This document shows positions 50,085 through 64,000 of a stretch of 64,000 bases of DNA, in pieces. Both the position numbers and the translations under genes were made by a program. Position 1 is the first letter of the stretch. The number at the start of each line of letters is the position of its first letter. This DNA is from Streptomyces sp. SUK 48 (GTDB lineage: Bacteria; Actinomycetota; Actinomycetes; Streptomycetales; Streptomycetaceae). Under the pieces are notes generated by a model. The model made no database searches, was not told the DNA's origin, and worked only from the letters and a program-made list of their open reading frames with translations. The stretch spans positions 558,001 to 622,000 of the forward strand of contig NZ_CP045740.1 in NCBI RefSeq assembly GCF_009650765.1, given 5' to 3'.

Positions 50085-53000
50085 ATGTGGGGGCCTGCCC
50101 GCGTCTGGGACCTTCTTCCTGTGACTGAGACCGCCAGCCTCCCGGCTCCCCGGAGCGCCGGCCTGCCGCTCGCCTGGTGGGCCCCGGCGCTTTCCCTCGC
50201 GGAGCGCCTCGCCGCCCCCGGCCGACCGGCCGCGCCCGCCGACCCCGCCGCCCCCGTCCGCGCCCCCTGGGCCGCCGGGGACGCCGAGGGCTTCGCGCTG
50301 CGGCTGGCGCACCTCGGGGTGGACGGCGCCACGGCGGCGGCCCTCGCGGCGGAGCCCGCCGAGCGGCTCGCCGCCCGCGCCGCCGAGCCCGGCTGGGTCC
50401 GGTACGTGGAGGCGGCCCTGGACGCCGCCCCCGACCACCGCGCGGAGCCGGCCGCGGACGGGACGGGCGCCGAGGTCTTCGCCCCGGTCGTACGACCGCT
50501 CGTCGCCCCGGCCGCCGCCCGCCTCGCCGCGCTGCTGCCGGGCCTGCCGGCCACCGAACGGAGCGTGTGGCAGGCCGAGTTCGACACCTGGCTCACCGCG
50601 CAGCTGGTACGGCTGGCCGCGCGGACCCTCGTACGGGAACTGGCCGGGGCCCGGCGCGCCGGGCGCCTCGAGGGGGCGACCCCCCGGGAGCGGTTCGCCT
50701 CCTTCGTCGCCGGCGCGGGCACCCGGCGGGGGCTCTCTGAACTGTTCGCCGCCTACCCGGTGCTGGCCCGGATGCTCGGGCAGACCGCGCTGGACGCCCT
50801 GGCCGCGGCGGCCGAGCTGATCACCCGCTTCCGGGCCGACCGGGACGACCTGGTCGCCGTCCTCCTCGACGGCCGCGAGCCGGGCGCGCTCACCCGGGTG
50901 GAACTCGGGCTCGGCGACGCCCACCAGGGCAACCGGTCGGTGGCCGTCCTGCGCTTCGCCGGCGGGGCCCGGGTGGTGTACAAGCCGCGGCCCCTCGGCC
51001 AGCACGCCCTGCTGGACGAGCTGGCGGCCTGGATGGACACCAAGGTGCCCGGCCTCCCGCTGCGCACCGCCCGCAGCCTGCGCCGGGAGGGTTACGGCTG
51101 GCTGGAGTTCGTGGCCCACCGCTGGTGCCGCTCGGTCACCGAGACCGACGCCTTCTACCGCCGCCAGGGCGTGCTGCTCGCGCTGCTCTACGCGGTGGAC
51201 GGCGCCGACATGCACTACGAGAACGTCATCGCCTGCGGCGACCAGCCGGTCCTGGTGGACGCCGAGACGCTGCTGCACACCGGGCTCGGGCAGGCCATGA
51301 CGGCCGGCGCCGACCCGGCCGCGGAGGCCCTGCACACCTCCGTGCACCGCACCTGCCTGCTGCCCCATCTGCTGATCGGCGAGCACGGCGCGCTGGACAT
51401 CTCCGCGCTGGGCCGCTCCACCGACGGCACCTTCCCCAGCGAGGGCCTGCACTGGGCGGACAGCGGCCTCGACACCATGCGCGCCGTACGGGGGCCGCTG
51501 CTCAGCCCGGCAGCCCAGAACCAGCCGCTGCCCGACGGCCGCCCGCTGGACGGCGCCGACCACCGGGCGGCGCTGCTCGACGGCTTCCGCACGGCGTACG
51601 CGGCCATCGCGGCGCACGGCGGCGAACTGGCCGGTGAGGACGGCCCGTTGGCGGCGGCCGCCGACAGCCCGGCGCGGCTGATCGCCCGTGCCACCCGGCT
51701 GTACGCGACCCTGCTGGAGGAGTCCACGCATCCGGCGCTGCTCGGTGACGCGCTCGCCCGGGACGGGGTGTTCGCCGTGCTGTGGACCGAGTCCGAGCAC
51801 GACCGGGCCCGCTCGCTGCTCATCGAGCACGAGACGGCCGACCTGTGGCGCGGCGACGTGCCCCTGTTCACCCATCGGCCGTCCGGAACAGGGGTCCGGA
51901 CGGCCGACGGGACCTTCCTGGAGGACGTGCTGCCGGAGGCGAGCCTGGCCGCGGTGCGCAAGAAGATCGCGCGGATGGACGAGATCGACTGCCGCGACCA
52001 GGAATGGATCGTCTCGGCGACGCTGGCCGCCCGGGGCGCCTGCGATCCGGCGGACCGGCCGCGGTCGGCGCTCGCGGTCGCGCCCGTGCCGGCCGTGGTG
52101 CCCGACGCGTCCCGGCTGCTGGCCGCGGTGTGCGGGATCGCCGACGACATCGCCGCCCGCGCCGTACGCGACGGCGGGCGCGCCAACTGGCTCGGTCTGG
52201 AACGGGTCTCGGGCCCGCACTGGGCGGTGCTGCCGATGGGCGCCGGGCTCGCGCAGGGCTACTGCGGGGTGGCGCTCTTCCTCGCCCACACCGGCGCGCT
52301 GACCGGCGCCGACCGGTACACCGCGCTGGCCCGGGAGGCGGTACGGCCGCTGCCCGCGCTGCTGAAGGCCCTGGCCGCCGACCCCGAGCTGGGCGCGGCG
52401 GCGGGCCCCGGTGCCTACGACGGTCTCGGCGGTATCTGCTACGCCCTGGTCCGGCTCTCGGCCCTGCTGGGCGAGGAGTTGGCGCGGTGTCTGCCGGACG
52501 CGCTCACCGCGCTCGCCCACGCGGCGGAAGGATGTACGGACCCCGGGCTGGCCGGCGGCACGGCCGGGGCGCTGGCCGCCGCCGTCGCCGTGCACGAGGC
52601 GACCGGGACCCCGGGCGCGCTGGAGCTGGCGGACGCCCTGGCGGACCGGCTGTGCCAGGCGGGACCCGTCGAGGACGCCGGTTTCGCGGACGGCGCCGCC
52701 GGGATCGGCTGGGCGCTGCTGCGGTACGCCGCCGCTCGCCCGGAGCGCTCCGCGGCGCCCGCGAGCACCGGCCGGGCCCTGCTCGACGGCGCGGTCCGGC
52801 AGGCGCGGGCGGCGGACACCGATCCGTCGTGGGCGCAGGGGCTCGCCGGAACGGCGGCCGCCGCCGCCACGCTCACCGAACTCCCCTCCGCCACGGCCGA
52901 TTTCTCGGCCCGGCTGCGGGCCGCCGAGGTCGGGCCCGATCTCAGCCTCGGCCAGGGTGCCCTCGGCGCCCTGGACGCCCTCACCGTCCTGGCCGGGCGG

Positions 53001-53219
53001 GGCGACACCCCGGCCGCCGAAGCCCTGACCCTGCGCACCGGGCAGGCACTCGCGTTCGTCGAGGCGCAGGGCCACCGCTGCGCCACCCCCGACCACGTTC
53101 CCTCCCCCGGGCTGCTGACCGGTCTCTCCGGCATCGGCTACGGACTGCTCCGCCTCGCCCACCCCGACACCGTGCCCTCCGTCCTGCTCCTGGGACACCC
53201 CGGCCGGTACGGCAACTGA
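50085..53219 (+). CDS. LanM-type lanthipeptide synthetase with zinc-less cyclase domain
   Basis: 1044 residues. The DUF4135 dehydratase domain is intact in its kinase-like motifs: VVYKPRPLGQH, GADMHYENVIA and VLVDAETLLHT. The C-terminal LanC-like barrel is complete (GYCGVALFLAHTG to TGLSGIGYGLLRLAHPDTVPSVLLL), but zinc and catalytic sites are changed: SWCxG reads SWAQG (about residue 915), LCHG reads LGQG (about 953), and GFAHG reads GFADG (about 866). So it should phosphorylate and dehydrate Ser/Thr but not activate Cys by zinc. The start is 50085, 7 bases after an AGAATA box; GTG at 50121 is an alternative. The precursor gene follows 68 bases downstream. Confidence 0.85.
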   Translation: MWGPARVWDLLPVTETASLPAPRSAGLPLAWWAPALSLAERLAAPGRPAAPADPAAPVRAPWAAGDAEGFALRLAHLGVDGATAAALAAEPAERLAARAAEPGWVRYVEAALDAAPDHRAEPAADGTGAEVFAPVVRPLVAPAAARLAALLPGLPATERSVWQAEFDTWLTAQLVRLAARTLVRELAGARRAGRLEGATPRERFASFVAGAGTRRGLSELFAAYPVLARMLGQTALDALAAAAELITRFRADRDDLVAVLLDGREPGALTRVELGLGDAHQGNRSVAVLRFAGGARVVYKPRPLGQHALLDELAAWMDTKVPGLPLRTARSLRREGYGWLEFVAHRWCRSVTETDAFYRRQGVLLALLYAVDGADMHYENVIACGDQPVLVDAETLLHTGLGQAMTAGADPAAEALHTSVHRTCLLPHLLIGEHGALDISALGRSTDGTFPSEGLHWADSGLDTMRAVRGPLLSPAAQNQPLPDGRPLDGADHRAALLDGFRTAYAAIAAHGGELAGEDGPLAAAADSPARLIARATRLYATLLEESTHPALLGDALARDGVFAVLWTESEHDRARSLLIEHETADLWRGDVPLFTHRPSGTGVRTADGTFLEDVLPEASLAAVRKKIARMDEIDCRDQEWIVSATLAARGACDPADRPRSALAVAPVPAVVPDASRLLAAVCGIADDIAARAVRDGGRANWLGLERVSGPHWAVLPMGAGLAQGYCGVALFLAHTGALTGADRYTALAREAVRPLPALLKALAADPELGAAAGPGAYDGLGGICYALVRLSALLGEELARCLPDALTALAHAAEGCTDPGLAGGTAGALAAAVAVHEATGTPGALELADALADRLCQAGPVEDAGFADGAAGIGWALLRYAAARPERSAAPASTGRALLDGAVRQARAADTDPSWAQGLAGTAAAAATLTELPSATADFSARLRAAEVGPDLSLGQGALGALDALTVLAGRGDTPAAEALTLRTGQALAFVEAQGHRCATPDHVPSPGLLTGLSGIGYGLLRLAHPDTVPSVLLLGHPGRYGN

Positions 53220-53287
53220 CCACACCGCACGTCTCCGCCTCCGCCCCCGCGCCCACCCGCGCGGGACCATCTGAAGGGGATCACCTC

Positions 53288-53503
53288 ATGGACAAGAACT
53301 TCGCCGCCACCGCCGACGCCGCCGACGCCGCCGAGATCGCTCCCGAGATCGCCGCCGACGAGCAGGACGCGGCCGGTGGCATCACCCTCAAGGGCCGCAA
53401 CCGCGCCTGCGCCCGCGCCCGGGTGCTGGCTGGAATGGTCCTCACCAGCGGCCTTGTCATCACGCTGAGCACCATGGACACCTCGGTCTCCGCCCCCCGG
53501 TAG
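53288..53503 (+). CDS. lanthipeptide-like precursor peptide with a single Cys
   Basis: 71 residues, GAAGGGG site before the ATG. The leader (about 31 residues) is acidic and Ala-rich (ATADAADAAEIAPEIAADEQ) and ends in a Gly-Gly at 30-31. The proposed 40-residue core has a basic start (KGRNRACARAR), a hydrophobic middle (VLAGMVLTSGLVITL) and a Ser/Thr-rich end (STMDTSVSAPR). There are nine Ser/Thr but only one Cys (residue 41). It is the last gene before the terminator, directly after lanM. The family is not recognised. Confidence 0.82.
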   Translation: MDKNFAATADAADAAEIAPEIAADEQDAAGGITLKGRNRACARARVLAGMVLTSGLVITLSTMDTSVSAPR

Positions 53504-53529
53504 GCACCGCGGGCCGGCACAGGCGTGAT

Positions 53530-53558
53530 GGCGCGGACCCGTCTTGCGGGTCCGCGCC
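53530..53558 (+). terminator. terminator after the precursor gene
   Basis: GGCGCGGACCCG pairs with CGGGTCCGCGCC, a perfect 12-bp stem with a 5-base loop, 27 bases after the stop. Confidence 0.82.
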
Positions 53559-53638
53559 GCCGTGTGCCCAAGCGGAGCCGTACGGTCCGGGCGGGCGATC
53601 TGCCACAGGTGCCGATATTCCGATTATCATCAGCGTTC

Positions 53639-56554
53639 ATGCGTTCCCATGCGCCTTCCCTGGTCGGGCGGGGTCCCCAGCTCCACCTCCTCGAACGTGC
53701 GTTGAGCGGCGCTCAACAGGGACGCGGCGGTGTGGTCTTCCTGGTCGGCGAGGCCGGCGTCGGCAAGTCGCGGCTCGCGGCCGAGGTGGTCGGCGGCGCG
53801 CTCGACGCCGGCATGCGGGTACTGCGCGGCCGCAGCAGCACCACGGGCCCGGCGGTACCTTTCCGGCCGCTGACCGAGGCGCTGATGTCGCTGTTCCGGG
53901 GCGGCGCGTCCATGGACGACCTGGCCCTCGGCCCGTACCGGCCGGTGCTCGGACGGCTGATTCCCGACTGGGACACCGGGGAGCGCGAGAGCAGCTCCAT
54001 GGTCATCCTGGGCGAGGCGGTGCTGCGGCTGCTGATCGCGGCCGGGCGCGGGCAGGGCCAGTTGCTGCTCCTGGAGGATCTGCACGACGCCGACCCCGAG
54101 ACGCTCGGCGTCCTCGAATACCTCGTGGACAACCTGGAGTACACGCCGGTGCTGCTGCTCGCCACCGTGCGCACGGACTTCAGCGACGCCCTCGACCTGG
54201 CCCAGTCCGCGCGCCGGCGCGGTGCCGCCACCCTTCTGGAGATCCCGCCGCTGACCCGGGGGCAGGCGGACGAGATGGTCGCGGCCCAACTGGGCGCGGC
54301 CGACCCGCAAGAGGTGCCGCAGACGGTCCTCCAGCGGCTGTGGGAGGACAGTTCCGGCAGCCCGTACCTGGTCGAGGAGCTGCTCCAGACCATGATCGGG
54401 GCGGGCACCCTGGTGCAGGGCCAGGACGGCTGGCGGGCGATCGGGGATCTGCGCAGCGATGTCTCCTCCACGCTGGCGCGGGACATCCTGCGCCGCATCG
54501 ACCGGCTCGGCGCGCAGGGCCTGACCCTGCTGTCGGCGGCCGCCGTGCTCGGCCGCCGCTTCCCGCTGACCGTGCTCCAGCGGATGAGCGGGGTGGACGA
54601 CCGCGCGCTGCTCAGCCATCTGCACGCGGGCGTCGCGGCCCGTCTGGTGATCCCCGACGAACCGGCCCCCGACTGGTACTCCTTCCGGCACTCGCTGACC
54701 GTGGAGGCCCTGTTCACGCAGATGACCCCCGGTCAGCGGGCCGACCTCGCGCGCCGGGGCGCGGAGGCCGTCGAGGAACTGCATCCCGAACTCGGCGGCG
54801 ACTGGTGCGCGTTGGCGGCGGGGCTGCGCAGCGAGGCCGGGGACCAGGGCGCGGCCGGGCTGCTGTTCGCGGACGCGGGCGGCCGGGCCCTCGCGGCCGG
54901 TGCGCTGGGCTCCGCCGTGACCCTGCTCTGCCGCGCCGAGAACCTGCTGGCCGAGGCCGGGGACGCGCAGGGCCGGGCCGCGGTCCTGGAGAACCTGCTG
55001 CCCGCGCTCGCCGAGGCCGGCGACTTCGCGCGCGCCTTCGAACTGGCCGAGGATCTCCATGTGCTGGGCGGCTTCGGGCTCAGTCCGGTGCGGCTCGCCA
55101 CGCTGCACGCCCGGCTGGCCAAGGTCGCCCATACCGCGGGACGGTGGAGCGACGGCAACCGGCAGGTGGCCCGCGCCCGTGAGGTGCTGGCGGCGTCGCC
55201 GGACGAGACGACCGCCGCCACCGTCGATGTGACGGCGGCCTATCTGGCCCTCGACACCCCCGGTCCCGACCGCACCCAGCACGCGGAGAAGCTGGCCCGC
55301 TCGGCCGCCGACACCGCCGAACGCCACGGGCTGCCCGTGGTGGCCTGCCAGGCACAGGAGTTGCTCGCCACCGTGGCCCGCGAACGGGACCCGGAGGAGT
55401 CCGAGGCGATGCTCGGCCAGGCCCTCGCCACGGCCGAACGCCACCGGCTGCCCCTCCAGCGGATGTACGCGGCCACCCGGCTCGGCGGCAACGCCTGGCT
55501 CGCGGAGGGCGACACGTCGGGCCTGCTGGCGGCGCGCGAGGAGGCGCTGCGGCTCGGCTCGGTCAACATCGTGCACACCGTCGAGGGCATCCTCGTCCTC
55601 GACGCCGTACTGCGGGGTGACGACGACACCGCCCGCGCGCGGGCCGCCGAGTGCCTGGCCGTCGTACGGCGGCTGCGGCTCGCGCCCGCCGTGCGGTACG
55701 TCCTGATGGCGCAGGCGGTCCTCGCGGCGCACCACGCCGACCGTGCCGGGATGGAGACGGCGCTGGCCGCGTTCGCGCAGTGGGACGGGGCCGGTTCGCA
55801 GGAGGAGCCGCTGAGCCACGGGCTGGCCCGGGCGTTCTGCGCGCTGCTGGAGGAGGACCGGGAGCTGGCCCGGGAGGATCTGGGCACGGTGCTGGCGCTG
55901 GAGGCGGACAACCCCTCGACCTACCATCTCAGCGGCACTCACGGCATGGTGCTGCTGCTGGACGTGCTCGCCGGGCGCGCGGACCGCACCCGGCACGCGG
56001 AGATCACCGCCACCGCGATGGCCCGGATGCGCTGGAACCGGCAGTTCGTGCTGCTCACGGAGGCGGTGCTGCTGGGCCGGGAGGGCGCGGGGGCCGAGGC
56101 GGCGCGCGCGGCCGAGGCGGCGCAGGCGGTGGCGGAGCCGTATCCGCTGGCCCGGCACCTCGGGCTGCGGCTGATCGCGGACGCGGCGCACCAGGACGGC
56201 TGGGGCGATCCGGTCAGTTGGCTGCGGCAGGCGGAGCACTACTTCCACGAGCGGGACGTCCCGGCCGTGGCGGGCGCCTGCCGGGCGGGGCTGCGCCGGC
56301 TCGGCGCCCCCGTGCGCCAGCACCGCACCGGGAGCAGCGGCATCCCGGACCAGTTGCGCGCCCAGGGCGTCACGGTCCGGGAGTTCGAGGTGTTCCGGCT
56401 GCTCGCGGAGCGGCTGTCCAACAAGGACATCGCCGACCGGCTGTTCATATCTCCCCGTACGGCGGAGAAGCACATCGCCAGTCTGATCACGAAGACGGGG
56501 GCGGCCAACCGCGCGGATCTGTGCGCGCGTTCGGCCGCCCTGCGCGATTCCTAG
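53639..56554 (+). CDS. large ATP-binding LuxR (LAL) regulator
   Basis: 971 residues. Walker A in VGEAGVGKSRLA, Walker B LLLLEDLHDADP in the N-terminal ATPase, a long helical (TPR-like) middle, and a C-terminal HTH (VTVREFEVFRLLAERLSNKDIADRLFISPRTAEKHIASLI). LAL proteins are common activators of secondary-metabolite clusters. TATCAT ends 8 bases before the ATG and there is no ribosome site, so it may be leaderless. It lies between the lanM unit and the NRPS unit and could control both. Confidence 0.9.
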   Translation: MRSHAPSLVGRGPQLHLLERALSGAQQGRGGVVFLVGEAGVGKSRLAAEVVGGALDAGMRVLRGRSSTTGPAVPFRPLTEALMSLFRGGASMDDLALGPYRPVLGRLIPDWDTGERESSSMVILGEAVLRLLIAAGRGQGQLLLLEDLHDADPETLGVLEYLVDNLEYTPVLLLATVRTDFSDALDLAQSARRRGAATLLEIPPLTRGQADEMVAAQLGAADPQEVPQTVLQRLWEDSSGSPYLVEELLQTMIGAGTLVQGQDGWRAIGDLRSDVSSTLARDILRRIDRLGAQGLTLLSAAAVLGRRFPLTVLQRMSGVDDRALLSHLHAGVAARLVIPDEPAPDWYSFRHSLTVEALFTQMTPGQRADLARRGAEAVEELHPELGGDWCALAAGLRSEAGDQGAAGLLFADAGGRALAAGALGSAVTLLCRAENLLAEAGDAQGRAAVLENLLPALAEAGDFARAFELAEDLHVLGGFGLSPVRLATLHARLAKVAHTAGRWSDGNRQVARAREVLAASPDETTAATVDVTAAYLALDTPGPDRTQHAEKLARSAADTAERHGLPVVACQAQELLATVARERDPEESEAMLGQALATAERHRLPLQRMYAATRLGGNAWLAEGDTSGLLAAREEALRLGSVNIVHTVEGILVLDAVLRGDDDTARARAAECLAVVRRLRLAPAVRYVLMAQAVLAAHHADRAGMETALAAFAQWDGAGSQEEPLSHGLARAFCALLEEDRELAREDLGTVLALEADNPSTYHLSGTHGMVLLLDVLAGRADRTRHAEITATAMARMRWNRQFVLLTEAVLLGREGAGAEAARAAEAAQAVAEPYPLARHLGLRLIADAAHQDGWGDPVSWLRQAEHYFHERDVPAVAGACRAGLRRLGAPVRQHRTGSSGIPDQLRAQGVTVREFEVFRLLAERLSNKDIADRLFISPRTAEKHIASLITKTGAANRADLCARSAALRDS

Positions 56555-56572
56555 CGCCCGTCCGGCGGGGCC

Positions 56573-57844
56573 CTACCGCATCTCGCGCACCGCCCGGGAG
56601 CCGAGCACCGCGAGCCCGGTGAGGGCGAGCACCGCGGCGACCACCCCGAACAGGGCGAGCGTGCTGGTGCGGGCCAGCGCGCCGCAGACGATGAGGGAGA
56701 GCGGGGCGGCGGCGTAGCCGAGGACCATGTCGACGGAGATGACCCGGCTGAGCACCTCCTGGGGGATGTTGCGCTGGATCCAGCTCAGCCCGAACACCCC
56801 CTGGAAGCCGATGGCGAAGCCCATCGCCAGCACGGTCCCCACGATCGCCGGGGTGCTGTGCACCAGCCCGAGCACCGCCATCCCGGCGCCCAGCCAGCCG
56901 GCCAGCGCGGCCACCAGCAGGCCGACCCGGGGCCGCCCGCCCATCGCGCCGCCGGCCAGGGTGCCGAGCATCGCGCCGCCGGCGAGGGAGCCGTTGAGCA
57001 CGCCCAGGGTGGCCGAGCCGCCGCGCAGCACCTGCTCGGCGAGGGTGGCGAAGCCGACGGTGAAGGGCCCGGCGTAGCAGAAGTTGACGGCGGTGTCGAG
57101 GACGACGACCGTGCGCAGCCGCGGGTCGCGGAGGGTGAAGACGACGCCCTCGCGGATGCGGGCGCCCAGGGACGGGGGGCGCTCGACCTCCTTGTCGTCG
57201 GCGGGCTTCGCGTCCTCCTTCGGCGCGGCGGCGGGGCGGGGCCGGGCGGCGATCAGGGACACGCACCAGCCGCACAGCGCGAAGCAGACGGCGTCGACCA
57301 CGAACGCGACCGGCGCCCGGGTCAGCGCGATGACCACACCGCCGACCGCCGGGCCGAGGACGGCCGCGGTGCGCGAACCCGCGCCGAGCAGCGCGTTGGC
57401 CGGGGTGAGCAGGTCCTTGTCCACCACCGAGGGCAGGATCGACACCCGGGCCGGCTGGAAGAAGGCGTCCACCGCGCCGAACGCGGCGGCCGCCGCGCAC
57501 AGCATCCAGACCGTCAGGTGCCCGGTGAGACCGGCCAGTCCGACCCCGGCCATCAGGACGGCGCGGGTCCAGCTGGAGGCGATCATCAGGGTGCGGGTGG
57601 ACCAGGAGTCGCTGAGGCTGCCGCCGACCAGGGTGAGCAGGGCGCGGGGTACGGCCTGGAAGGCGAGGACGTAGCCGAGGGTGAGGGTGGAGCCGGTCAG
57701 GCCGAGGGTGATCCAGGAGAACGCGACGACGCTGAAGCCGTCGCCGAGCAGGGACAACGACTGTCCCAGCCACAGGAGTCGGAAGGGCCGCTGCCGGGCG
57801 GGTGCCCACAGCCGGGGACCGGCGCCGGCGAGGGTGGTGGCCAT
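56573..57844 (-). CDS. MFS transporter, likely product exporter
   Basis: 423 residues with about 12 membrane segments, MFS_3-like: FRLLWLGQSLSLLGDGFSVVAFSW at the N-terminus, PARVSILPSVVDKDLLTPANAL, then a cytoplasmic charged loop (APKEDAKPADDKEVERPPSL). It lies downstream of the P450 on the same strand with a 40-base gap and is probably in the NRPS operon. It likely exports the cluster product and may give self-protection. Confidence 0.86.
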   Translation of the reverse strand: MATTLAGAGPRLWAPARQRPFRLLWLGQSLSLLGDGFSVVAFSWITLGLTGSTLTLGYVLAFQAVPRALLTLVGGSLSDSWSTRTLMIASSWTRAVLMAGVGLAGLTGHLTVWMLCAAAAAFGAVDAFFQPARVSILPSVVDKDLLTPANALLGAGSRTAAVLGPAVGGVVIALTRAPVAFVVDAVCFALCGWCVSLIAARPRPAAAPKEDAKPADDKEVERPPSLGARIREGVVFTLRDPRLRTVVVLDTAVNFCYAGPFTVGFATLAEQVLRGGSATLGVLNGSLAGGAMLGTLAGGAMGGRPRVGLLVAALAGWLGAGMAVLGLVHSTPAIVGTVLAMGFAIGFQGVFGLSWIQRNIPQEVLSRVISVDMVLGYAAAPLSLIVCGALARTSTLALFGVVAAVLALTGLAVLGSRAVREMR

Positions 57845-57884
57845 GATGTGCCTTTCGGGGGTGCGGCCGCGCGCGGCGGTCCGG

Positions 57885-59137
57885 TCAGTAGCGGACGGGC
57901 AGCGCGGTGAGGCTGCGGTTGAGGAGGGACGGCTGCCAGGTGAGCGCGCCGGGGTCGGTCAGGGTCAGGCCCGGGTGGTCGCGGACCAGCGTCTTGACGG
58001 CGGCGACGGCCACCAGCCGGGCCAGCGCGGCGCCGATGCAGAAGTGGGCGCCGAAGCCGAAGCCGAGGTGGGTGGCGCCGGTGCGGCGGACGTCGAACAG
58101 GCCGGGGTCGGGGAAGCGGGCCGGATCGCGGTTGGCGGCGGCGGTCACCAGGAAGATCCGGTCGCCCGCGCGCAGGGTGTGGCCGTCCAGTTCCAGGTCC
58201 GAGACGGCGGCGCGGATCGACATCTTGGACGGCCCGTCCAGGCGCAGCGCCTCCTCCACGGCGCCCTGGGCCAGCGCGGGGTCCTCGCGTACGGCGGCGA
58301 GCTGACCGGGGCGGGTGTGCAGGGCGAGGACGGTGTTGGCGATGAGGTTGCTGGTGGTCTCCCCGCCGGCGAACGCCATCTGGGTGAGCATCCCGACGAA
58401 CTCCTCCTCGGTGACCGACTCCCCCACCCGGCCCTCCTTCAGGACCTGGCTGATCAGGTCGTCGGCGGGTTCGGCGCGGCGCCGGGCCACCAGCCCCGCG
58501 AGGTAGTCCTCCAGGCTCACCAGGGCCTGGAGGGAGGCCCGGTACTCGCTCTCCTCCTGGGCGGTGCCGAGCACGAGGTCGGCGACGCGGGCGTTCCAGT
58601 ACCAGAAGGCGGCGGCGTCGGTGCGCGGGATGCCGAGCCAGCGGGCGAACACCAGGGCGGGCAGCGGCTTGGCCACGTCGGCCATCAGGTCGCCGGTGCG
58701 GCCGGGGACGGCCTTGCGGGCGAGGACGGCCCGGGTGGCCTTCTCGGTGAAGGTCCGGTAGCGGGCCACCGCCCGTGCGGCGAACGCCTCCTGGAAGACC
58801 TGGCGCAGCCTGCGGTGCTGCGGGGGGTCGTTGAACACCATCCAGCGGGACAGGATGCCGAACGCCCGCTCGGCGTCCTCCCGGGCGCCCTGCGGTACGG
58901 CGTCCATCAGGGGCCGTACCCGGTCGGCCGTGACGGCCGGGTCGCGCAGGCAGCGCATCACCTGGTCGTAGCCGGTGACCAGCCAGGCGTGGTGCATCGG
59001 GCTCCAGTGCACGGGGGCGTGCGCGCGCAGGGCGTCGAGGTGCCCGTAGGGGTCGGCGATCATGTCCGGGGACAGCAGGTAGCGCTCGGTGAACACCGGC
59101 GCGGGGGCGGTCGCCGTACTCGTCGAGGTCGCGGTCG

Positions 59138-59141
<4 letters not shown>
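57885..59141 (-). CDS. cytochrome P450
   Basis: 418 residues. I-helix [15 protein letters not shown], ExxR in [12 protein letters not shown], and heme-Cys loop [18 protein letters not shown]. All needed residues are present. The ATG at 59141 overlaps the NRPS stop by four bases (ATGA), so it is coupled to the NRPS. It probably hydroxylates or otherwise oxidises the nonribosomal product or a carrier-bound residue. Redox partners are not in the window. Confidence 0.92.

Positions 59142-64000
<4,859 letters not shown>

Noticed and set aside
49461..53270. Very long open frame on the minus strand opposite lanM
   Set aside because: It is a GC-bias shadow: the plus strand carries clear LanM domains, and the minus product is low-complexity Gly/Gln/Arg.

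Overview
The window is high-GC actinobacterial DNA with strong third-position GC bias, many GTG starts, ECF sigma factors, an iron box of DmdR/IdeR type, CebR-like LacI boxes, a LanM, a LAL regulator and NRPS genes. It looks like a Streptomyces chromosome arm. The species cannot be named from the sequence. No tRNA, rRNA or CRISPR array was seen.

Layout. 1-4.1 kb: end of a VWA protein, a D-cysteine desulfhydrase-like enzyme, a secreted Pro/Thr protein, an ECF sigma factor with a coupled membrane protein, and a pirin. 4.1-8.8 kb: a TetR regulon (AtzG-like protein, amidase, MFS pump, metallo-hydrolase) with three matching 25-bp operators. 8.8-10.26 kb: an iron-box operon. 10.3-13.0 kb: a secreted beta-1,3-glucanase, a VOC protein and a decayed PAP2 phosphatase.

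13.3-21.3 kb is a fluoride-response region. Four copies of a crcB-type fluoride aptamer are recognisable, one each before a SpoIIE-type phosphatase, a DUF211 plus VIT-like membrane protein pair, an EttA-like ABC-F ATPase plus a small membrane protein, and a pyrophosphatase plus enolase pair. Pyrophosphatase and enolase are classic fluoride targets, so the locus looks like a chromosomal fluoride regulon with several undescribed members. No Fluc/CrcB or CLC-F exporter is in the window.

21.3-37.4 kb: an acetoacetate-decarboxylase/dehydrogenase/CoA-transferase operon, a receptor-like Ser/Thr kinase, an SDR, a CebR-box glycosidase, a sigma factor/CU044_5270 pair, a UbiA prenyltransferase with a flavin oxidoreductase, and small secreted or membrane proteins. 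37.4-38.4 kb: an IS5-family element with CTAG target duplication, next to a MITE-like inverted repeat that abuts the next cluster.

38.4-64 kb is a hybrid RiPP/NRPS locus. One coupled minus-strand operon carries two LanB-like proteins (no SpaB_C elimination domain), a free adenylation domain, a PLP Thr/Ser-dehydratase-like enzyme and a free carrier protein; the last LanB and the adenylation gene each have a single-base frameshift. Divergent to it are MbtH and an Sfp-type PPTase. Then come a peptidase E, two LuxR regulators, a LanM whose cyclase domain has lost its zinc ligands, a 71-residue precursor with one Cys, a LAL regulator, an MFS exporter, a P450 and the terminal part of an NRPS that runs off the right edge.
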